Positions 1-12,771 of a DNA stretch of 64,000 nucleotides are shown here, piece by piece (position 1 is the stretch's first letter; each line of letters begins with the position of its first letter). The DNA comes from Yersinia enterocolitica (GTDB lineage: Bacteria; Pseudomonadota; Gammaproteobacteria; Enterobacterales; Enterobacteriaceae): positions 1,984,001 through 2,048,000 of the forward strand of contig NBTC02000002.1 of NCBI GenBank assembly GCA_002082245.2, in the 5' to 3' direction. Position numbers and translations under genes: made by a program. The notes below the pieces were generated by a model. That model did no database searches and was not told where the DNA came from. It worked only from the letters and a program-made list of their open reading frames with translations.

Positions 1-24
1 TATCTGACGTACGGTAATGCAGTA

Positions 25-789
25 TTATCTATTTAGTGAGTCAAAATCATAAAACAACTCTGTCTTACATACATTTTTACTGTTGTTTATGATTTCATTT
101 TTACACGATGTTAGTGAAATAGTGGAGTGAAGTTCACTCAGAGATATATAAATATAGGGGTAAACTTGGCAAGATGATAGAGTGCCTTCTAAAAAAACAT
201 CTATATCGGGGATGATTGAATTCATATCATTACTATTATCATAATATATGAAACATTTTTCATTTATATGACTAAAGGAAAATCCATCAGACTTTCTTGC
301 AACAAAATAACCAGGTTGTGATTTTATAAAAAAGTACAGTAAAATTAGTATAAAACAAACCCCCATCATTATTGAATATACAATAATCATCTTTTTTTTT
401 GTTTTGTTATCGCTACACTCTAAACTGATGTTTTTCACAATCTCGTTATCAGTCATATTCTCTATAACTGTTGCCATAGTAAAAATAAAACCTTTCCCTC
501 TAACAGTTGTTACAGACTCACCGATAACACCAACATCTTTGAGTGCTTTTCGTAATAAAGAGATATTTTGATACAACGTGTTAGGAGTGACACTCGAACC
601 TTTTTCACCCCAGGCAATATTATAAAGTTCACTTTGTGAAATTGTCATTCCCACACGGGAGACAAAAGCCTCTAATAATTGTGCCGTAGGGGCATTAAGT
701 TTAACTGTATTACCTGTTAATAGTGAAGATACTATACCGCTGCCAGGATAGAATATGACATGCCCATTGATAATATAGCTTTTATCCAT
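25..789 (-). CDS. ToxR/CadC-like membrane-anchored transcriptional regulator
   Basis: A 254-residue protein with an N-terminal OmpR-type winged-helix DNA-binding domain (about residues 1-106), one membrane segment (about 134-155) and a C-terminal periplasmic domain of about 100 residues. This is the CadC/ToxR layout, in which a periplasmic signal controls a membrane-bound activator. The start at 789 was chosen because GGAG lies seven bases before it; an ATG 12 bases upstream has poorer spacing. It is on the same strand as the protease operon but about 1.2 kb away, with a degraded gene between. Its target cannot be read from the sequence. It is AT-rich compared with the exporter genes, which suggests horizontal origin. 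Confidence 0.8.
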   Translation of the reverse strand: MDKSYIINGHVIFYPGSGIVSSLLTGNTVKLNAPTAQLLEAFVSRVGMTISQSELYNIAWGEKGSSVTPNTLYQNISLLRKALKDVGVIGESVTTVRGKGFIFTMATVIENMTDNEIVKNISLECSDNKTKKKMIIVYSIMMGVCFILILLYFFIKSQPGYFVARKSDGFSFSHINEKCFIYYDNSNDMNSIIPDIDVFLEGTLSSCQVYPYIYISLSELHSTISLTSCKNEIINNSKNVCKTELFYDFDSLNR

Positions 790-801
790 TTTTATCTCCA
801 T

Positions 802-1936
<1,135 letters not shown>

Positions 1937-1995
1937 TTATCTCGGAACATTCAGGCTTGAAGTGTCTGCTCTGAGGTTGGGAGTGACAACCAGTT

Positions 1996-3339
1996 TTAGC
2001 GTTTCTCTGGCTCAAACCACGCAGCTAATTGCAGAATATCATTTTCTTGCAAAGTCCCTGCGTTGTAGCGTAGCTCTAGCCATGATTGGAGCCAACTGTA
2101 TTTCGCTTCTGCCAAATCCCGCCGCGAGTTATACAGTTGCTGCTCAGCCAATAAGACATCCAGATTGATTCGTTCACCGCCCAATACGCTGCGCCGGGTA
2201 GCCAGCAGTACCTTTTGCGCTGAATCTACCGTCATTTGCCACGCACGTATTTTGGCGGCACCACTACTCGTGAGATTGAACTGGCGTTTGAGTTCCGCCA
2301 ATACCTGTCTGGTTTCTTGATCGAGTTCCGCCTGCGACTGTTGATAATGTGCCGTTGCCTGCCGAGTCGCACTGGAAACACTCCCACCTGCATAAATAGG
2401 CACATTCAACTGTAGACCAATGTTTTGCGTATCATATTTCTGGTTATAATTATATTCCGCTTCAGAGCGAGAATTACGGGAGGAGGCCACCAGTTGCAAG
2501 GTCGGCAGATGACCGCTACGACTGTTTTCTATTTCATAATGTTTGGCATCCAGATTCTCCCGCTGGCCGGCAAGACGGGCATTATAGCGAATAGCCAGAC
2601 AGCGCCACTGCGCCAGTGTGCGGTCATCGCTGATATTCTGTGGCAGAGTGTCCAACGTTAATGGCCGTAACTCTGCCAAATTAACCGATCGACCCATCAT
2701 ATTTTCCAGTTCGGTTAACTGGCTATCCAACGCATCTTGTTGCTCAATAAGTTGTACCTGAGTCAACGTCAGGCGTGCAGCCGTTTCATCAATATCTGTT
2801 TGTGTGCCCTCCCCGGCAACCAATAACCGACGATTCAGTTGGATCTGTTCCTCATAAGCACGTAATTGGGCATTTAATAGGGATGTTTTTTCCTGAGCTA
2901 ATAAGGCGCTGCTATAAGCCCGATACAGCCGGACGATCAATTCCTGACTTTTATCACGATAGCGTTGATCTGCGAATAACTTACGCGCAATGCCTTGGCG
3001 ATAGCGGGCATAGGCGCCGTAATCAATTAATGGTTGCCGCAAAGACAGCATGGATACATAGCTATCGTAATCCCGTTTCACCTTACTGTTACTATGGTTA
3101 TCAGCCTGACTCACTGTGGAGTAATTGGTGTTCGCCCCATAGCTGTATTGCAAGGAGGGTAATAAGCCAGATAAACCCAAAGCGACCTCCTCTTGCCCTG
3201 CATCCCGCTCATAACCCGCAGCCCGAAATTGTGGATCATTATGTACTGCCAATTCCCATGCATCGAGTAATCCCAGTGCGTTTCCCTGCTCAGGTAACAC
3301 TAACAGGATGAAAAAAATGATTCGTAAAGTTAATGGCAT
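1996..3339 (-). CDS. prtF: TolC-like outer-membrane component of the protease exporter
   Basis: A 447-residue outer-membrane efflux protein with a cleavable signal peptide (about 21 residues ending N-A) and the typical TolC start, L-x-x-A-W-E-L-A-x-x-N-D-P-x-F. Members form a trimeric channel-tunnel through the outer membrane and periplasm. It is the last gene of the serralysin operon, 10 bases after the HlyD-type adaptor. Known PrtD/E/F, AprD/E/F and LipB/C/D systems export serralysins with C-terminal signals, which fits the two proteases upstream. The gene appears intact and of normal length. The symbol follows the Erwinia/Serratia naming of the family. Confidence 0.9.
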   Translation of the reverse strand: MPLTLRIIFFILLVLPEQGNALGLLDAWELAVHNDPQFRAAGYERDAGQEEVALGLSGLLPSLQYSYGANTNYSTVSQADNHSNSKVKRDYDSYVSMLSLRQPLIDYGAYARYRQGIARKLFADQRYRDKSQELIVRLYRAYSSALLAQEKTSLLNAQLRAYEEQIQLNRRLLVAGEGTQTDIDETAARLTLTQVQLIEQQDALDSQLTELENMMGRSVNLAELRPLTLDTLPQNISDDRTLAQWRCLAIRYNARLAGQRENLDAKHYEIENSRSGHLPTLQLVASSRNSRSEAEYNYNQKYDTQNIGLQLNVPIYAGGSVSSATRQATAHYQQSQAELDQETRQVLAELKRQFNLTSSGAAKIRAWQMTVDSAQKVLLATRRSVLGGERINLDVLLAEQQLYNSRRDLAEAKYSWLQSWLELRYNAGTLQENDILQLAAWFEPEKR

Positions 3340-3349
3340 CCAATGCTCC

Positions 3350-4681
3350 CTACTCTTCCGTTAATGCTATGTGCAGGCGATCCATCAATGGCTTAAATAG
3401 ATAATTAATCATTGAGCGTTCACCGGTACGGACAAATCCTTGAACCGGCATACCAGGCTTGATTTCTAAGTGATCCAACGTCTGCCGCGCCGCCTCACTG
3501 ACTTCTACCCGTAAACTGTAATAAGGCTCTTGCGTTCGTTCATCTAATATCCGGTCAGCAGACAACAATTTTACCGTCCCTTCTACTTTCGGCGTAGTGC
3601 TCTGATTAAACGCTGTGAACTGCAATTCCACCGCTAAGCCAGAGTGGATTTTATCCACCATTTCTACCGGTACTCGCGCATCCACAAAGAGCGGTTGGTC
3701 ATCAGGCAAAATTTCCATCAAGGACTGGCCTGCAGCGATAACACCACCTTCGGTAAAGACTTTCATCTCCACCACGGTACCGGCTACCGGCGACCGCATT
3801 TGTATATTTGCCAGATCGAAATTCGCTTTTTCCAACTGGCTGAACACTTCAGTTATCGTGGACTGCACTTCCGCCATCTGGGTGTTGACCTCTTTCCGAT
3901 ATTCTTGTTGACGCAGTTGGATACGGAAATTTTGTTCCTGTATTTCCCGCTCGCCCCGCTTGATTTCGCCGACAATCTGCGCTATTTCGCCGTTAAGTTG
4001 CGCATAAAGCTGCTTACTTTCTAGCATTTTATTGCGCGGGACATAGTTCTCATCCGCTAACGATGTCAATCCATCCAACTGTTGGGACAATGCTTGCTTT
4101 TGGCTATTCTTACTACCAAGAACTTGCTTCTGCGCCCCCATTGCGGCCTGTAAACCGGCAATATTGGCGCGTAATCCATCACTTTCCAACTGTAATGCCT
4201 GCTGGCGGCTATCAAGTAGTAGTTGTTGTAAGGCCAGCATTTCATCCATACCAGTCTGCCGCTGCACCTGTTGTAAACGAGGCGTCTCCACCAACTGTTT
4301 ATCCCCCTTTTGCTCGGCCAATAAACGAGCTTCGTTCGCCAGCAACTGATAGTACTGCGATGTTAGTCCATCACTGGCGGAGCGTGCCCTGACATCATTT
4401 AAAGTCAGTAGCACTTCACCGGCAACGACCCTGTCGCCATCATGAACCATAATGTGGTCAACAATACCGCCTTCGGGGTGCTGAATGGCTTTTCGGTTGC
4501 CAGAAACCACCACAGTGCCCGTAATCGGAACCCCTTTATCCAACGGGGCCAGTAGAGCCCAAAGGATAAAACCGCCAAAACCGGCCAATACCAACCCCCA
4601 TCCCCAATACAATGCCCGATTCTCACTGCGTTGTATTTCCTGCAAAAATGCCTGTTCCGTTTTTTTATTGTGTTCGGACAT
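3350..4681 (-). CDS. prtE: HlyD-family membrane fusion protein of the protease exporter
   Basis: The periplasmic adaptor of a type I secretion system, about 443 residues. A short cytoplasmic N-terminus is followed by one membrane segment (about residues 25-45), a lipoyl-like half-motif (G-N-R-K-A-I-Q-H-P-E-G-G), a long coiled-coil hairpin rich in Gln, Leu and Glu, and the closing HlyD C-terminal domain. It links the inner-membrane ATPase PrtD to the TolC-like channel. The start at ATG 4681 is the likelier one. A GTG at 4708, directly after the prtD stop, would add nine residues. The gene is translationally close to prtD and part of the same operon. Confidence 0.88.
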   Translation of the reverse strand: MSEHNKKTEQAFLQEIQRSENRALYWGWGLVLAGFGGFILWALLAPLDKGVPITGTVVVSGNRKAIQHPEGGIVDHIMVHDGDRVVAGEVLLTLNDVRARSASDGLTSQYYQLLANEARLLAEQKGDKQLVETPRLQQVQRQTGMDEMLALQQLLLDSRQQALQLESDGLRANIAGLQAAMGAQKQVLGSKNSQKQALSQQLDGLTSLADENYVPRNKMLESKQLYAQLNGEIAQIVGEIKRGEREIQEQNFRIQLRQQEYRKEVNTQMAEVQSTITEVFSQLEKANFDLANIQMRSPVAGTVVEMKVFTEGGVIAAGQSLMEILPDDQPLFVDARVPVEMVDKIHSGLAVELQFTAFNQSTTPKVEGTVKLLSADRILDERTQEPYYSLRVEVSEAARQTLDHLEIKPGMPVQGFVRTGERSMINYLFKPLMDRLHIALTEE

Positions 4682-4708
4682 ATGACTTGCTTCTCTTCTT
4701 ATTGCCAC

Positions 4709-6451
4709 TCAACCCGGAATGCCTGTTGTTTGCGCCGCGCGCTTTAGTTCAGGCTGATTGGACGCATTTAGCTGCTGTAGCTCGGCCATCACTTCGCCTG
4801 CCGGACCAAATCGCTGTTGTTGCCCCTGGTTCAGGATCAATAACTTATGGGCACGAGCAGTCAACGCAGGACGATGAGTGATCAGCACCAAGGTACAACC
4901 GCGTTTTTGTAGCACATCCAGTGCCGTCAACAGGGCACGATCCCCGGCTGTATCCAGACTGGCATTCGGCTCATCCAGCACCAGAAAACAAGGATCACCA
5001 TATACTGCTCTTGCCAGCGCTATCCGTTGGCGTTGACCGCCCGACAGACCCGCACCACTCTCACCAAGCTCCGTGTCATAACCTTGAGGCAGCGAGAGGA
5101 TCAGCTCATGAACCCCGGCCAACTTTGCAGCGGCAACCACTTGCTCACTGTCAGTGGTACCGAATCGGGCAATGTTCTCTGCCAGAGTGCCGCTGAATAA
5201 TTGAATATCTTGTGGAAGGTAGCCGATATATGCACCCGATACCTCTTTATCTAACTGATTCATGTCGGCTGAATCCAGCCGTACAGCCCCTTGACTCGGC
5301 GCTTGTACTGCAACTAACAAGCGTGCCAAAGTGGATTTTCCCGAGCCAGAAGCACCCAGAATCCCCAGCGTTTCCCCCGCATTAAGAGAAAAATGAATAT
5401 TATGCAAACGCGGAGGTTGATTGGTATTGGGACGGAAAGTGATGTGTTCAACACTCAGCTCACCTGTCGGTGCTGGCAAGGTCATGCTGTCTTCACGATG
5501 GGGATGATTGTGTAACAGTAAATGCAAGCGGTTCCAGGCTTGACGTGCTGCAACCCATTGCTTCCAGACCCCAATTAACTGGTCGATAGGACTAAGCACT
5601 CGCCCGACCAAAATCGATCCGGCGATCATCATACCTGCGGTAATCTCACCGTTTACCGCCAGTAATGCCCCCAAACCTAGCATCAAAGATTGTAAAACAA
5701 TGCGCGAGCTTTTCGATAAAGCAGTCACAGCAGCAGAGCGTTCACTCGCCAGATTCTGCTGGCGGATAAAACCATAGTGCTGCGCTAACCAGCGCTTACG
5801 CATATTGCCTAACATTCCCATCGCTTCAATCACTTCCGCATTGCGTAAATGCGTATTGGCCTGATGAGTTGCTTGCATTGACAGCTTATTGGCTTGCGCC
5901 AATGGGTGGTGGGTAATACGTTGGTTTAACCAGGTGAGGATGATCAGAAAAATAGCACCACCCAACGCCAGCAGACCCAGCCACGGATGTAACAGGAAAA
6001 CCACAGCGAGAAATAACGGAAACCAAGGAGCATCGAAGAAGGCAAACAGAGCATTACCGGTGACAAACTGGCGTAATTGAGTTAAATCCGTTAACGCCTG
6101 TCCTGCTTTGGCATCACCATCACGCAAGTTACGCTCAAAAGCCGCATTGAAAACCTGTTGATTGAGACGCAAATCCAGTCGGGTACCAAGACGGATAACC
6201 ACCAGACTACGCACCCACTCTAGCGCTCCCATAAAAAAACATAAACCAACCATGAGTAATGTTAGCATCAGCAATGTCATCTCATTACCCGAAGCCAAAA
6301 CCCGGTCATACACCTGCAACATATACAAGGAAGGTGCCAACATCAGTATATTAATAATGGCACTGAATACACCCACACCGTAGAAACTCTGACGACATGC
6401 ACCTAGCGCTTCTCGTAATCGGTCATAATTAGGAATTGAATGAGAAACCAT
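4709..6451 (-). CDS. prtD: Type I secretion ABC transporter/ATPase for serralysin
   Basis: A 580-residue fused membrane-ATPase exporter. The N-terminal 310 residues form the transmembrane domain. The nucleotide-binding domain has Walker [10 protein letters not shown] at 366-374, the signature L-S-G-G-Q at 469-473 and Walker B F-L-V-L-D-E-P ending about 494. No peptidase C39 domain is present, as expected for substrates with an uncleaved C-terminal signal. It energises export of the two serralysins across both membranes with PrtE and PrtF. The gene lies 97 bases after the inhibitor gene and leads the three exporter genes. Confidence 0.93.
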   Translation of the reverse strand: MVSHSIPNYDRLREALGACRQSFYGVGVFSAIINILMLAPSLYMLQVYDRVLASGNEMTLLMLTLLMVGLCFFMGALEWVRSLVVIRLGTRLDLRLNQQVFNAAFERNLRDGDAKAGQALTDLTQLRQFVTGNALFAFFDAPWFPLFLAVVFLLHPWLGLLALGGAIFLIILTWLNQRITHHPLAQANKLSMQATHQANTHLRNAEVIEAMGMLGNMRKRWLAQHYGFIRQQNLASERSAAVTALSKSSRIVLQSLMLGLGALLAVNGEITAGMMIAGSILVGRVLSPIDQLIGVWKQWVAARQAWNRLHLLLHNHPHREDSMTLPAPTGELSVEHITFRPNTNQPPRLHNIHFSLNAGETLGILGASGSGKSTLARLLVAVQAPSQGAVRLDSADMNQLDKEVSGAYIGYLPQDIQLFSGTLAENIARFGTTDSEQVVAAAKLAGVHELILSLPQGYDTELGESGAGLSGGQRQRIALARAVYGDPCFLVLDEPNASLDTAGDRALLTALDVLQKRGCTLVLITHRPALTARAHKLLILNQGQQQRFGPAGEVMAELQQLNASNQPELKRAAQTTGIPG

Positions 6452-6548
6452 ATCTTTCCTTTAATGGTTTTCTGACAAGCGAAATATTATGTTTATGGCT
6501 TTACCTCTCAAGGAAAAAAATAAAGTCATTAGATGAAGTAGATTGGTG

Positions 6549-6965
6549 TTAATTCGGTATACGGCGCAATGTGACCACTCCGGTATTATCCGGCAAAGTC
6601 ATTTCATAACCTTCTTGTGCTCGTTCAAAAAATGCCAATGCATTACCAGTCCCATCAGTTAAAGTGATGCCGTCCGGCGTTGGACGCCAGCCCTGCGGAG
6701 CACTACCCAGTAACTGTTTAAGGCAGGAGGATTCTCCGCTGGCATGCCAGGTCAAGTTGGGTTTAATTGCCGTGGATTTCAGCTCAATGCCGCAGAATTT
6801 CACAACAGAGCTATTTAACTGTAATTGCCATTGACCACTTAAATCACTGGCATTCGGTAGCACCAGACTGCTCGCCATCATCGCTCCTGAACTCATTAAA
6901 GTTGATATCGCCAATATGGCACTAAACAGTGACCGATAAGGTTGATGTAATGACCTCTTCACCAT
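6549..6965 (-). CDS. inh: Periplasmic serralysin inhibitor (AprI/Inh family)
   Basis: A 138-residue secreted protein. A signal peptide of about 30 residues ends near M-M-A-S-S; the mature part of about 108 residues is the length of the Inh/AprI beta-barrel. It has the family start in which the mature N-terminus enters the protease active-site cleft, and two Cys (in V-K-F-C-G and S-S-C-L-K) that would form the conserved disulfide. Such inhibitors protect the periplasm from prematurely folded serralysin. The start at 6965 has GGAG five bases upstream; an upstream in-frame ATG at 7028 would bury the signal peptide. The position between protease and exporter matches other serralysin operons. Confidence 0.85.
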   Translation of the reverse strand: MVKRSLHQPYRSLFSAILAISTLMSSGAMMASSLVLPNASDLSGQWQLQLNSSVVKFCGIELKSTAIKPNLTWHASGESSCLKQLLGSAPQGWRPTPDGITLTDGTGNALAFFERAQEGYEMTLPDNTGVVTLRRIPN

Positions 6966-7210
6966 AAATACTCCATTATAAACAGTGCTCGGCTTATCAC
7001 CCGGACGCTGGTTTACTCTTATCAGCACAGCCCTATAAGATAAACGCTATCTTTAGATCAGACTGTTCCATAATTCATAATATAAAGAGGCATTCAGCAA
7101 TAATTAACCCACTCTACATGCAACTATAAAACTCATTATTCTTGATTTATATGCTATTTTCATCTCTAACACGGTTGAGAGTTTTTTAATTACTACTTCT
7201 GTAATACGTG

Positions 7211-7242
7211 ATAAAAACGTCTGATTAAATCAACCAGACGTT
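7211..7242 (-). terminator. Hairpin with U-tract after the first serralysin gene
   Basis: An 8-bp stem (AACGTCTG/CAGACGTT) followed on the minus strand by TTTTT, 15 bases beyond the stop of the protease at 7257-8714. It probably reduces read-through into the inhibitor and exporter genes, so that protease is made in excess. A related hairpin follows the other protease gene. Confidence 0.65.
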
Positions 7243-7256
7243 GGATAGCAATCACA

Positions 7257-8714
7257 TCAAACAATAAAATCAGTTGCCTGAGTTGGCTGCCCCACAATTT
7301 TCACAAGAAAATCAGGTAATAATTGCCCGCCATCAACATTTAATGCCAAATCGCTGATATTAGTCTGCGGATCATAAGTTAATAATGCTTCACTGGCAGA
7401 ACCGCTAAAATGATCGACAAAGTGAATACCACCGCTGCCAGTATTAAAAACGGATAAATCGATTTTATCTATACCGCCCTCAAAATCCATGATCCAGTCT
7501 GGCGCACTTGGTGAAGAATCCGTGGTCCGGCCGAAAACGAAAATATCGCTACCGCTGCCCCCCCAAAGTTTATCTGCGCCGCCGCCGCCGAACAGAACAT
7601 CATTACCTGCGCCACCACGTAGTTCGTTATCTGCTCCATTACCCACCAGAACATCATTACCAGAACCACCAATGGCATTCTCAATCGTCACGTTGGCGGC
7701 GATTGAAACGTTAGCTTTTAATCCCCCGACATCAGAAAAAGCAGCTTCTTCCAGATTGATACGTTGATCAACGCTATAGCCTGAGAAATCAAAGGTATCA
7801 ATGCCGCCCGCATCCCAAACAGAGAATACTTTCTGATCACTGCTATCTGTCAGGGTAAAAGAGTCGCGCTGAGTGTTGGAGTTGAAACCATAGATATTAT
7901 CTTCCGTGCGGGTATCCATATTCGCACCGTAAAGACGCTGAATTGCAAAAATATCATCTACCAGTGGCGTTGACGCGTAGTGCCCCTGATGGTCAGCCCC
8001 GGATTGCCAAGCATCCCAATAACTCATGATACTGAACTGACGAGTATCTTCACCATAAACCGCATCCTTGGCAAAAGTATTATCCTGTCCGGCGTTATAA
8101 TTCGCAGGGTGACTCAGACCAAGTGCATGTCCCAATTCGTGCGCCAGAGTCAAGCGACCATACTCCATTTTCTCTGGCTCTCGGATATTATCCATATTGT
8201 AATTATACCAAGTGCTGGTATCAGCTATTCTTTCGTTAGGACCAGAAGTGTAACTGGAACTGGTATATGCCTGCCCTCCCGCCAACTGCCCATCAGCCGT
8301 TAATGAATAGTTGCCCAATGTAATATTGGCTTTTTCGGTTGGCCCCACCTCGGTGAAGTGGATATTAGCGACATCAGACCAGGATTGCAGTGAAAATTTA
8401 GTTTGTGCCACTTGCTCAGGATTGAATTTAATAAACCCGTGAACATCATCCGATTTTTGAGACTGCAAATCGAGGAATGAATAAGTTAGATCAACATCGT
8501 GCCCTAAGGTCGTTTTTCCATTCCAATTTAGTTCGCTACGGTTTAACTGCAGAGCCGACTTACCTAAATCAAAACTAACCTTTCCACTTGACGTAGTAAA
8601 ACCATCGCCTCGAACTGAGTCACGAAATAAATCAATAACAGCACTATAGCCACTTTGGTTAATAGTGTTATCGATCTGATCATTAGCTATTTTATTGATT
8701 GATTTCAACGTCAA
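7257..8714 (-). CDS. Serralysin-type zinc metalloprotease (copy 1)
   Basis: A 485-residue secreted metzincin. The zinc motif [11 protein letters not shown] has ligands H192, H196 and H202 and catalytic E193; the Met-turn S-I-M-S-Y places M230 and Y232. Glycine-rich calcium-binding RTX repeats span about 348-391. The C-terminus ends D-F-I-V, the short hydrophobic signal used by PrtD/E/F exporters. There is no N-terminal signal peptide; the first residues form a short propeptide typical of PrtA. Known relatives (Serratia PrtS, Photorhabdus PrtA, Dickeya PrtB/C) degrade host proteins, including insect immune proteins. It forms a tandem pair with the copy at 9096-10535. Confidence 0.95.
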   Translation of the reverse strand: MTLKSINKIANDQIDNTINQSGYSAVIDLFRDSVRGDGFTTSSGKVSFDLGKSALQLNRSELNWNGKTTLGHDVDLTYSFLDLQSQKSDDVHGFIKFNPEQVAQTKFSLQSWSDVANIHFTEVGPTEKANITLGNYSLTADGQLAGGQAYTSSSYTSGPNERIADTSTWYNYNMDNIREPEKMEYGRLTLAHELGHALGLSHPANYNAGQDNTFAKDAVYGEDTRQFSIMSYWDAWQSGADHQGHYASTPLVDDIFAIQRLYGANMDTRTEDNIYGFNSNTQRDSFTLTDSSDQKVFSVWDAGGIDTFDFSGYSVDQRINLEEAAFSDVGGLKANVSIAANVTIENAIGGSGNDVLVGNGADNELRGGAGNDVLFGGGGADKLWGGSGSDIFVFGRTTDSSPSAPDWIMDFEGGIDKIDLSVFNTGSGGIHFVDHFSGSASEALLTYDPQTNISDLALNVDGGQLLPDFLVKIVGQPTQATDFIV

Positions 8715-9040
8715 GTTCCTTGTAATTAATTAAATTTACCACCACGTCGACAGCCCACATTAATTAATGGATAAATATTTTCCCATGTAAGAAAGTGAAT
8801 CCATGTCATATCCTTTGTAGTGGCATCACATAAAGCTATACTATGACATAATATAATTTGCCGACTAATTAATAGGTAAAAAATAATTATCAAATCATCA
8901 CGATGCATTCTAATTATATGCTTTGAATTATTAAAATCAAGGAATGGCAATTAAAATCAACAAAACCAAAATATCTAATTACTTGCATAAAGCACAGACG
9001 ATATCACTATATAACCTCATCATTCCTGGTTTAACTTACT
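8715..9040. other. Spacer between the two protease genes
   Basis: About 325 AT-rich bases, most likely carrying the separate promoter of the downstream protease gene. No coding region is supported. An open frame on the minus strand at 8726-8950 has no family features. Confidence 0.5.
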
Positions 9041-9073
9041 AATAACGTCTAATAAAATTCATTAGACGTTATT
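9041..9073 (-). terminator. Perfect 13-bp hairpin after the second serralysin gene
   Basis: The inverted repeat AATAACGTCTAAT/ATTAGACGTTATT with a 7-base loop begins 23 bases after the stop of the protease at 9096. It shares AACGTCT with the hairpin after copy 1, so the duplication seems to include the 3' end. On the minus strand the U-tract is weak, so it may act as an mRNA-stabilising or partial termination structure. Confidence 0.55.
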
Positions 9074-9095
9074 TTTGTTTCATAAATATAGGTTA

Positions 9096-11009
<1,914 letters not shown>

Positions 11010-11289
11010 GGCTCTGTCGCATTAAGACGTTGTTAGGTAACATGCTGTTTTTTTGTGATGTTACCTGCCCATGTCTCTGATCCGAGACGCCTTCTATCGC
11101 CTGCATTATCCCGTCGATATTATTGCTCAGTGTATCCGCTGGTATTGAGCTGTTACAGATAATCCGCAAAGGACAACTTCATCATCCTACTGATGACCAA
11201 TTGTCACCGGCAGAACAATTTTATCTGTTGGCGGCCTGAAAAATAGGCAGTGCTATTTTGCCGACCTCGCTCTGTTAATGCAACAAACC
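11010..11289 (+). mobile_element. IS6-family element with large internal deletion
   Basis: The left end begins with the inverted repeat GGCTCTGTCGCATTAA at 11010. An ATG at 11071 opens the transposase N-terminus (M-S-L-I-R-D-A-F-Y-R-L-H-Y-P-V-D), which runs into a stop after about 25 codons. After the join, another frame gives a transposase C-terminus ending A-E-Q-F-Y-L-L-A-A and a stop at about 11239. The right end, near 11289, reads GGTTTGTTGCATTAA on the other strand. Both ends are kept and about two thirds of the element is lost, so it cannot move itself. No flanking 8-bp target duplication was seen. The same left end recurs inverted at 18021. Confidence 0.8.
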
Positions 11290-11667
11290 TACAAATATGG
11301 AGTAGTTTAATTTTCACGGCAAACTTAAACCAGAGCTAAACGAATGGGGGATTTACATATTTCGTATGAATAATCAGGGTAGTAATATTTTTAGTGAGAT
11401 AATTCCAATTAAAATCAACGGCATTTCTTACCTGATAAGGAGTATCATCGCGACAGAAAAATCACGTTAATGATGCAATCCAAACTCGAAAAATTAAAAA
11501 TATAACATCCAAGATTACAATAACAAAAAAATAGAAAGAATTACCAATCACATGTTCTGTTACTTTGTTCAAAAAATAAAATTCAAATATAATTTAGCAT
11601 GTTAATTAATCACTCCATGAATTATCATCTTTAGTTAATAGATAATTCACTCATATGGAGAATGATA

Positions 11668-12051
11668 ATGAAAATCTTGTTTATCGATGGGGCACAAAAA
11701 TCATTGCATTATAACAATAAGAAAATTATGTTAACAGAAAAGGAATTTTTAATGCTAGAATTACTAATAAGTAAGAGAAAAAACAATAAGATACCTATAG
11801 ATGAAATTATAACTCATGTCTGGAGCGGAAGAGAGAATACTATAGTTAAAGGCAATGTCTCACAGTTAGCCTATCGGCTAAGAAGTAAATTATCCGCCAT
11901 AGGGGATGCTATCCAGATATCTATTTCTATGAATAGTGGTGGACATTGTAAAGTTCATCGAGATACGATAACCATTATCACAACAAATAATGGAATTCTC
12001 TGCTTATTGCTCAAATCTCTACTGAATGTTAACAAAAACGACGCCATTTAA
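11668..12051 (+). CDS. Stand-alone OmpR-type winged-helix regulator
   Basis: About 127 residues. The central part reads as an OmpR/PhoB C-terminal DNA-binding domain (K-I-M-L-T-E-K-E-F-L-M-L-E-L-L, then a W-S-G-R turn and a recognition helix with N-V-S-Q-L-A-Y-R-L-R-S-K-L). There is no receiver domain and no clear membrane segment, though the C-terminal tail is moderately hydrophobic (I-L-C-L-L-L-K-S-L-L). The start at 11668 has GGAG seven bases upstream. It is the first gene of the lysis/toxin island, in the same direction, about 400 bases before the holin. It is a likely activator of the island; this is inferred from position. The gene is strongly AT-rich. Confidence 0.72.
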   Translation: MKILFIDGAQKSLHYNNKKIMLTEKEFLMLELLISKRKNNKIPIDEIITHVWSGRENTIVKGNVSQLAYRLRSKLSAIGDAIQISISMNSGGHCKVHRDTITIITTNNGILCLLLKSLLNVNKNDAI

Positions 12052-12464
12052 TCTTGGTTAGTTAGCCGGTAAGCAATCTTAAGACACTGACAATAACGAC
12101 AGCTAAATTATAATTAAAGATGATCACAAGTAACAAATAGGATAAACATAAATAATTGCAAATGACTTGGATAGTATAGAGACTGCAAGATATTATTTGA
12201 AATCCAACAAGTACGAAAAATTAACATAAATCGACTATGATAAAAGAAGTATATTCATCCATTCGCTATGGACCAAGAATAAAGCTAAAATATATTTTTA
12301 TATATAGACATGGGTCTGACTATTATTTGGCCCATGTGCTGAAGTAAAATCAACTACTCCAGTTACAGGTTAAGATAATTATTTATACTAATTTTTATGG
12401 TGAAATATAATGAGCAGACATTCGAAATCAGCCATTGAATATGGCTAATAAATGGAGATACATC
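12052..12464. promoter_or_regulatory. Regulator-holin intergenic region with hairpin
   Basis: About 410 AT-rich bases between the regulator and the lysis genes. A 7-bp stem, ACATGGG at 12308-12314 with CCCATGT at 12331-12337, lies about 130 bases before the holin start. It may be a leader hairpin or an operator for the regulator. A promoter for the lysis cassette is expected here but I cannot place it with confidence. Confidence 0.4.
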
Positions 12465-12770
12465 ATGTCACTAAAGCCCCCAGCAGAAACACAAGTTATT
12501 ACGTGGGTAATCATCGGTGTCTTATCTGCCTGGGGAGGGGTGGTGAGATATCTAATAGATAAACAAGGAACCCGCTGCAAATGGAGTTGGATGGCTGTAA
12601 TTAGCCAAGTAATAATATCGAGTTTCACCGGTTTATTAGGTGGATTATTGAGCTTTGAAAGCGGTGCTAGCTATTACATGACATTCATATTTTCTGGATT
12701 GTTTGGTGCAATGGGCAGCACAGCTCTGAGCTATATATGGCGTCGTTTCTTCAATCCTTCAGGGAGGTAA
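12465..12770 (+). CDS. Phage-type holin of the toxin-linked lysis cassette
   Basis: A 101-residue protein with three predicted membrane segments (about 9-29, 42-64 and 70-92) and a short basic C-terminus (R-R-F-F-N-P-S-G-R). It resembles the phage holin family of the prophage holin at 45840-46175. Holins oligomerise in the inner membrane and let endolysin reach the wall. The start at 12465 has GGAG seven bases upstream; an upstream ATG at 12435 lacks this. It is followed one base later by the endolysin gene. In Yersinia Tc-toxin islands a comparable holin gene serves toxin release. Confidence 0.8.
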   Translation: MSLKPPAETQVITWVIIGVLSAWGGVVRYLIDKQGTRCKWSWMAVISQVIISSFTGLLGGLLSFESGASYYMTFIFSGLFGAMGSTALSYIWRRFFNPSGR

Positions 12771-12771
12771 A

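Noticed and set aside
2775..3311. Long plus-strand open frame (178 codons) opposite the TolC-like gene
   Set aside because: It is antisense to a clear prtF gene, has no ribosome site and no recognisable domain.
7489..7767. Pro/Leu/Ser-rich open frames opposite the RTX repeats (also 9280-9612)
   Set aside because: These are shadows of the glycine-rich calcium-binding repeats of the serralysin genes.
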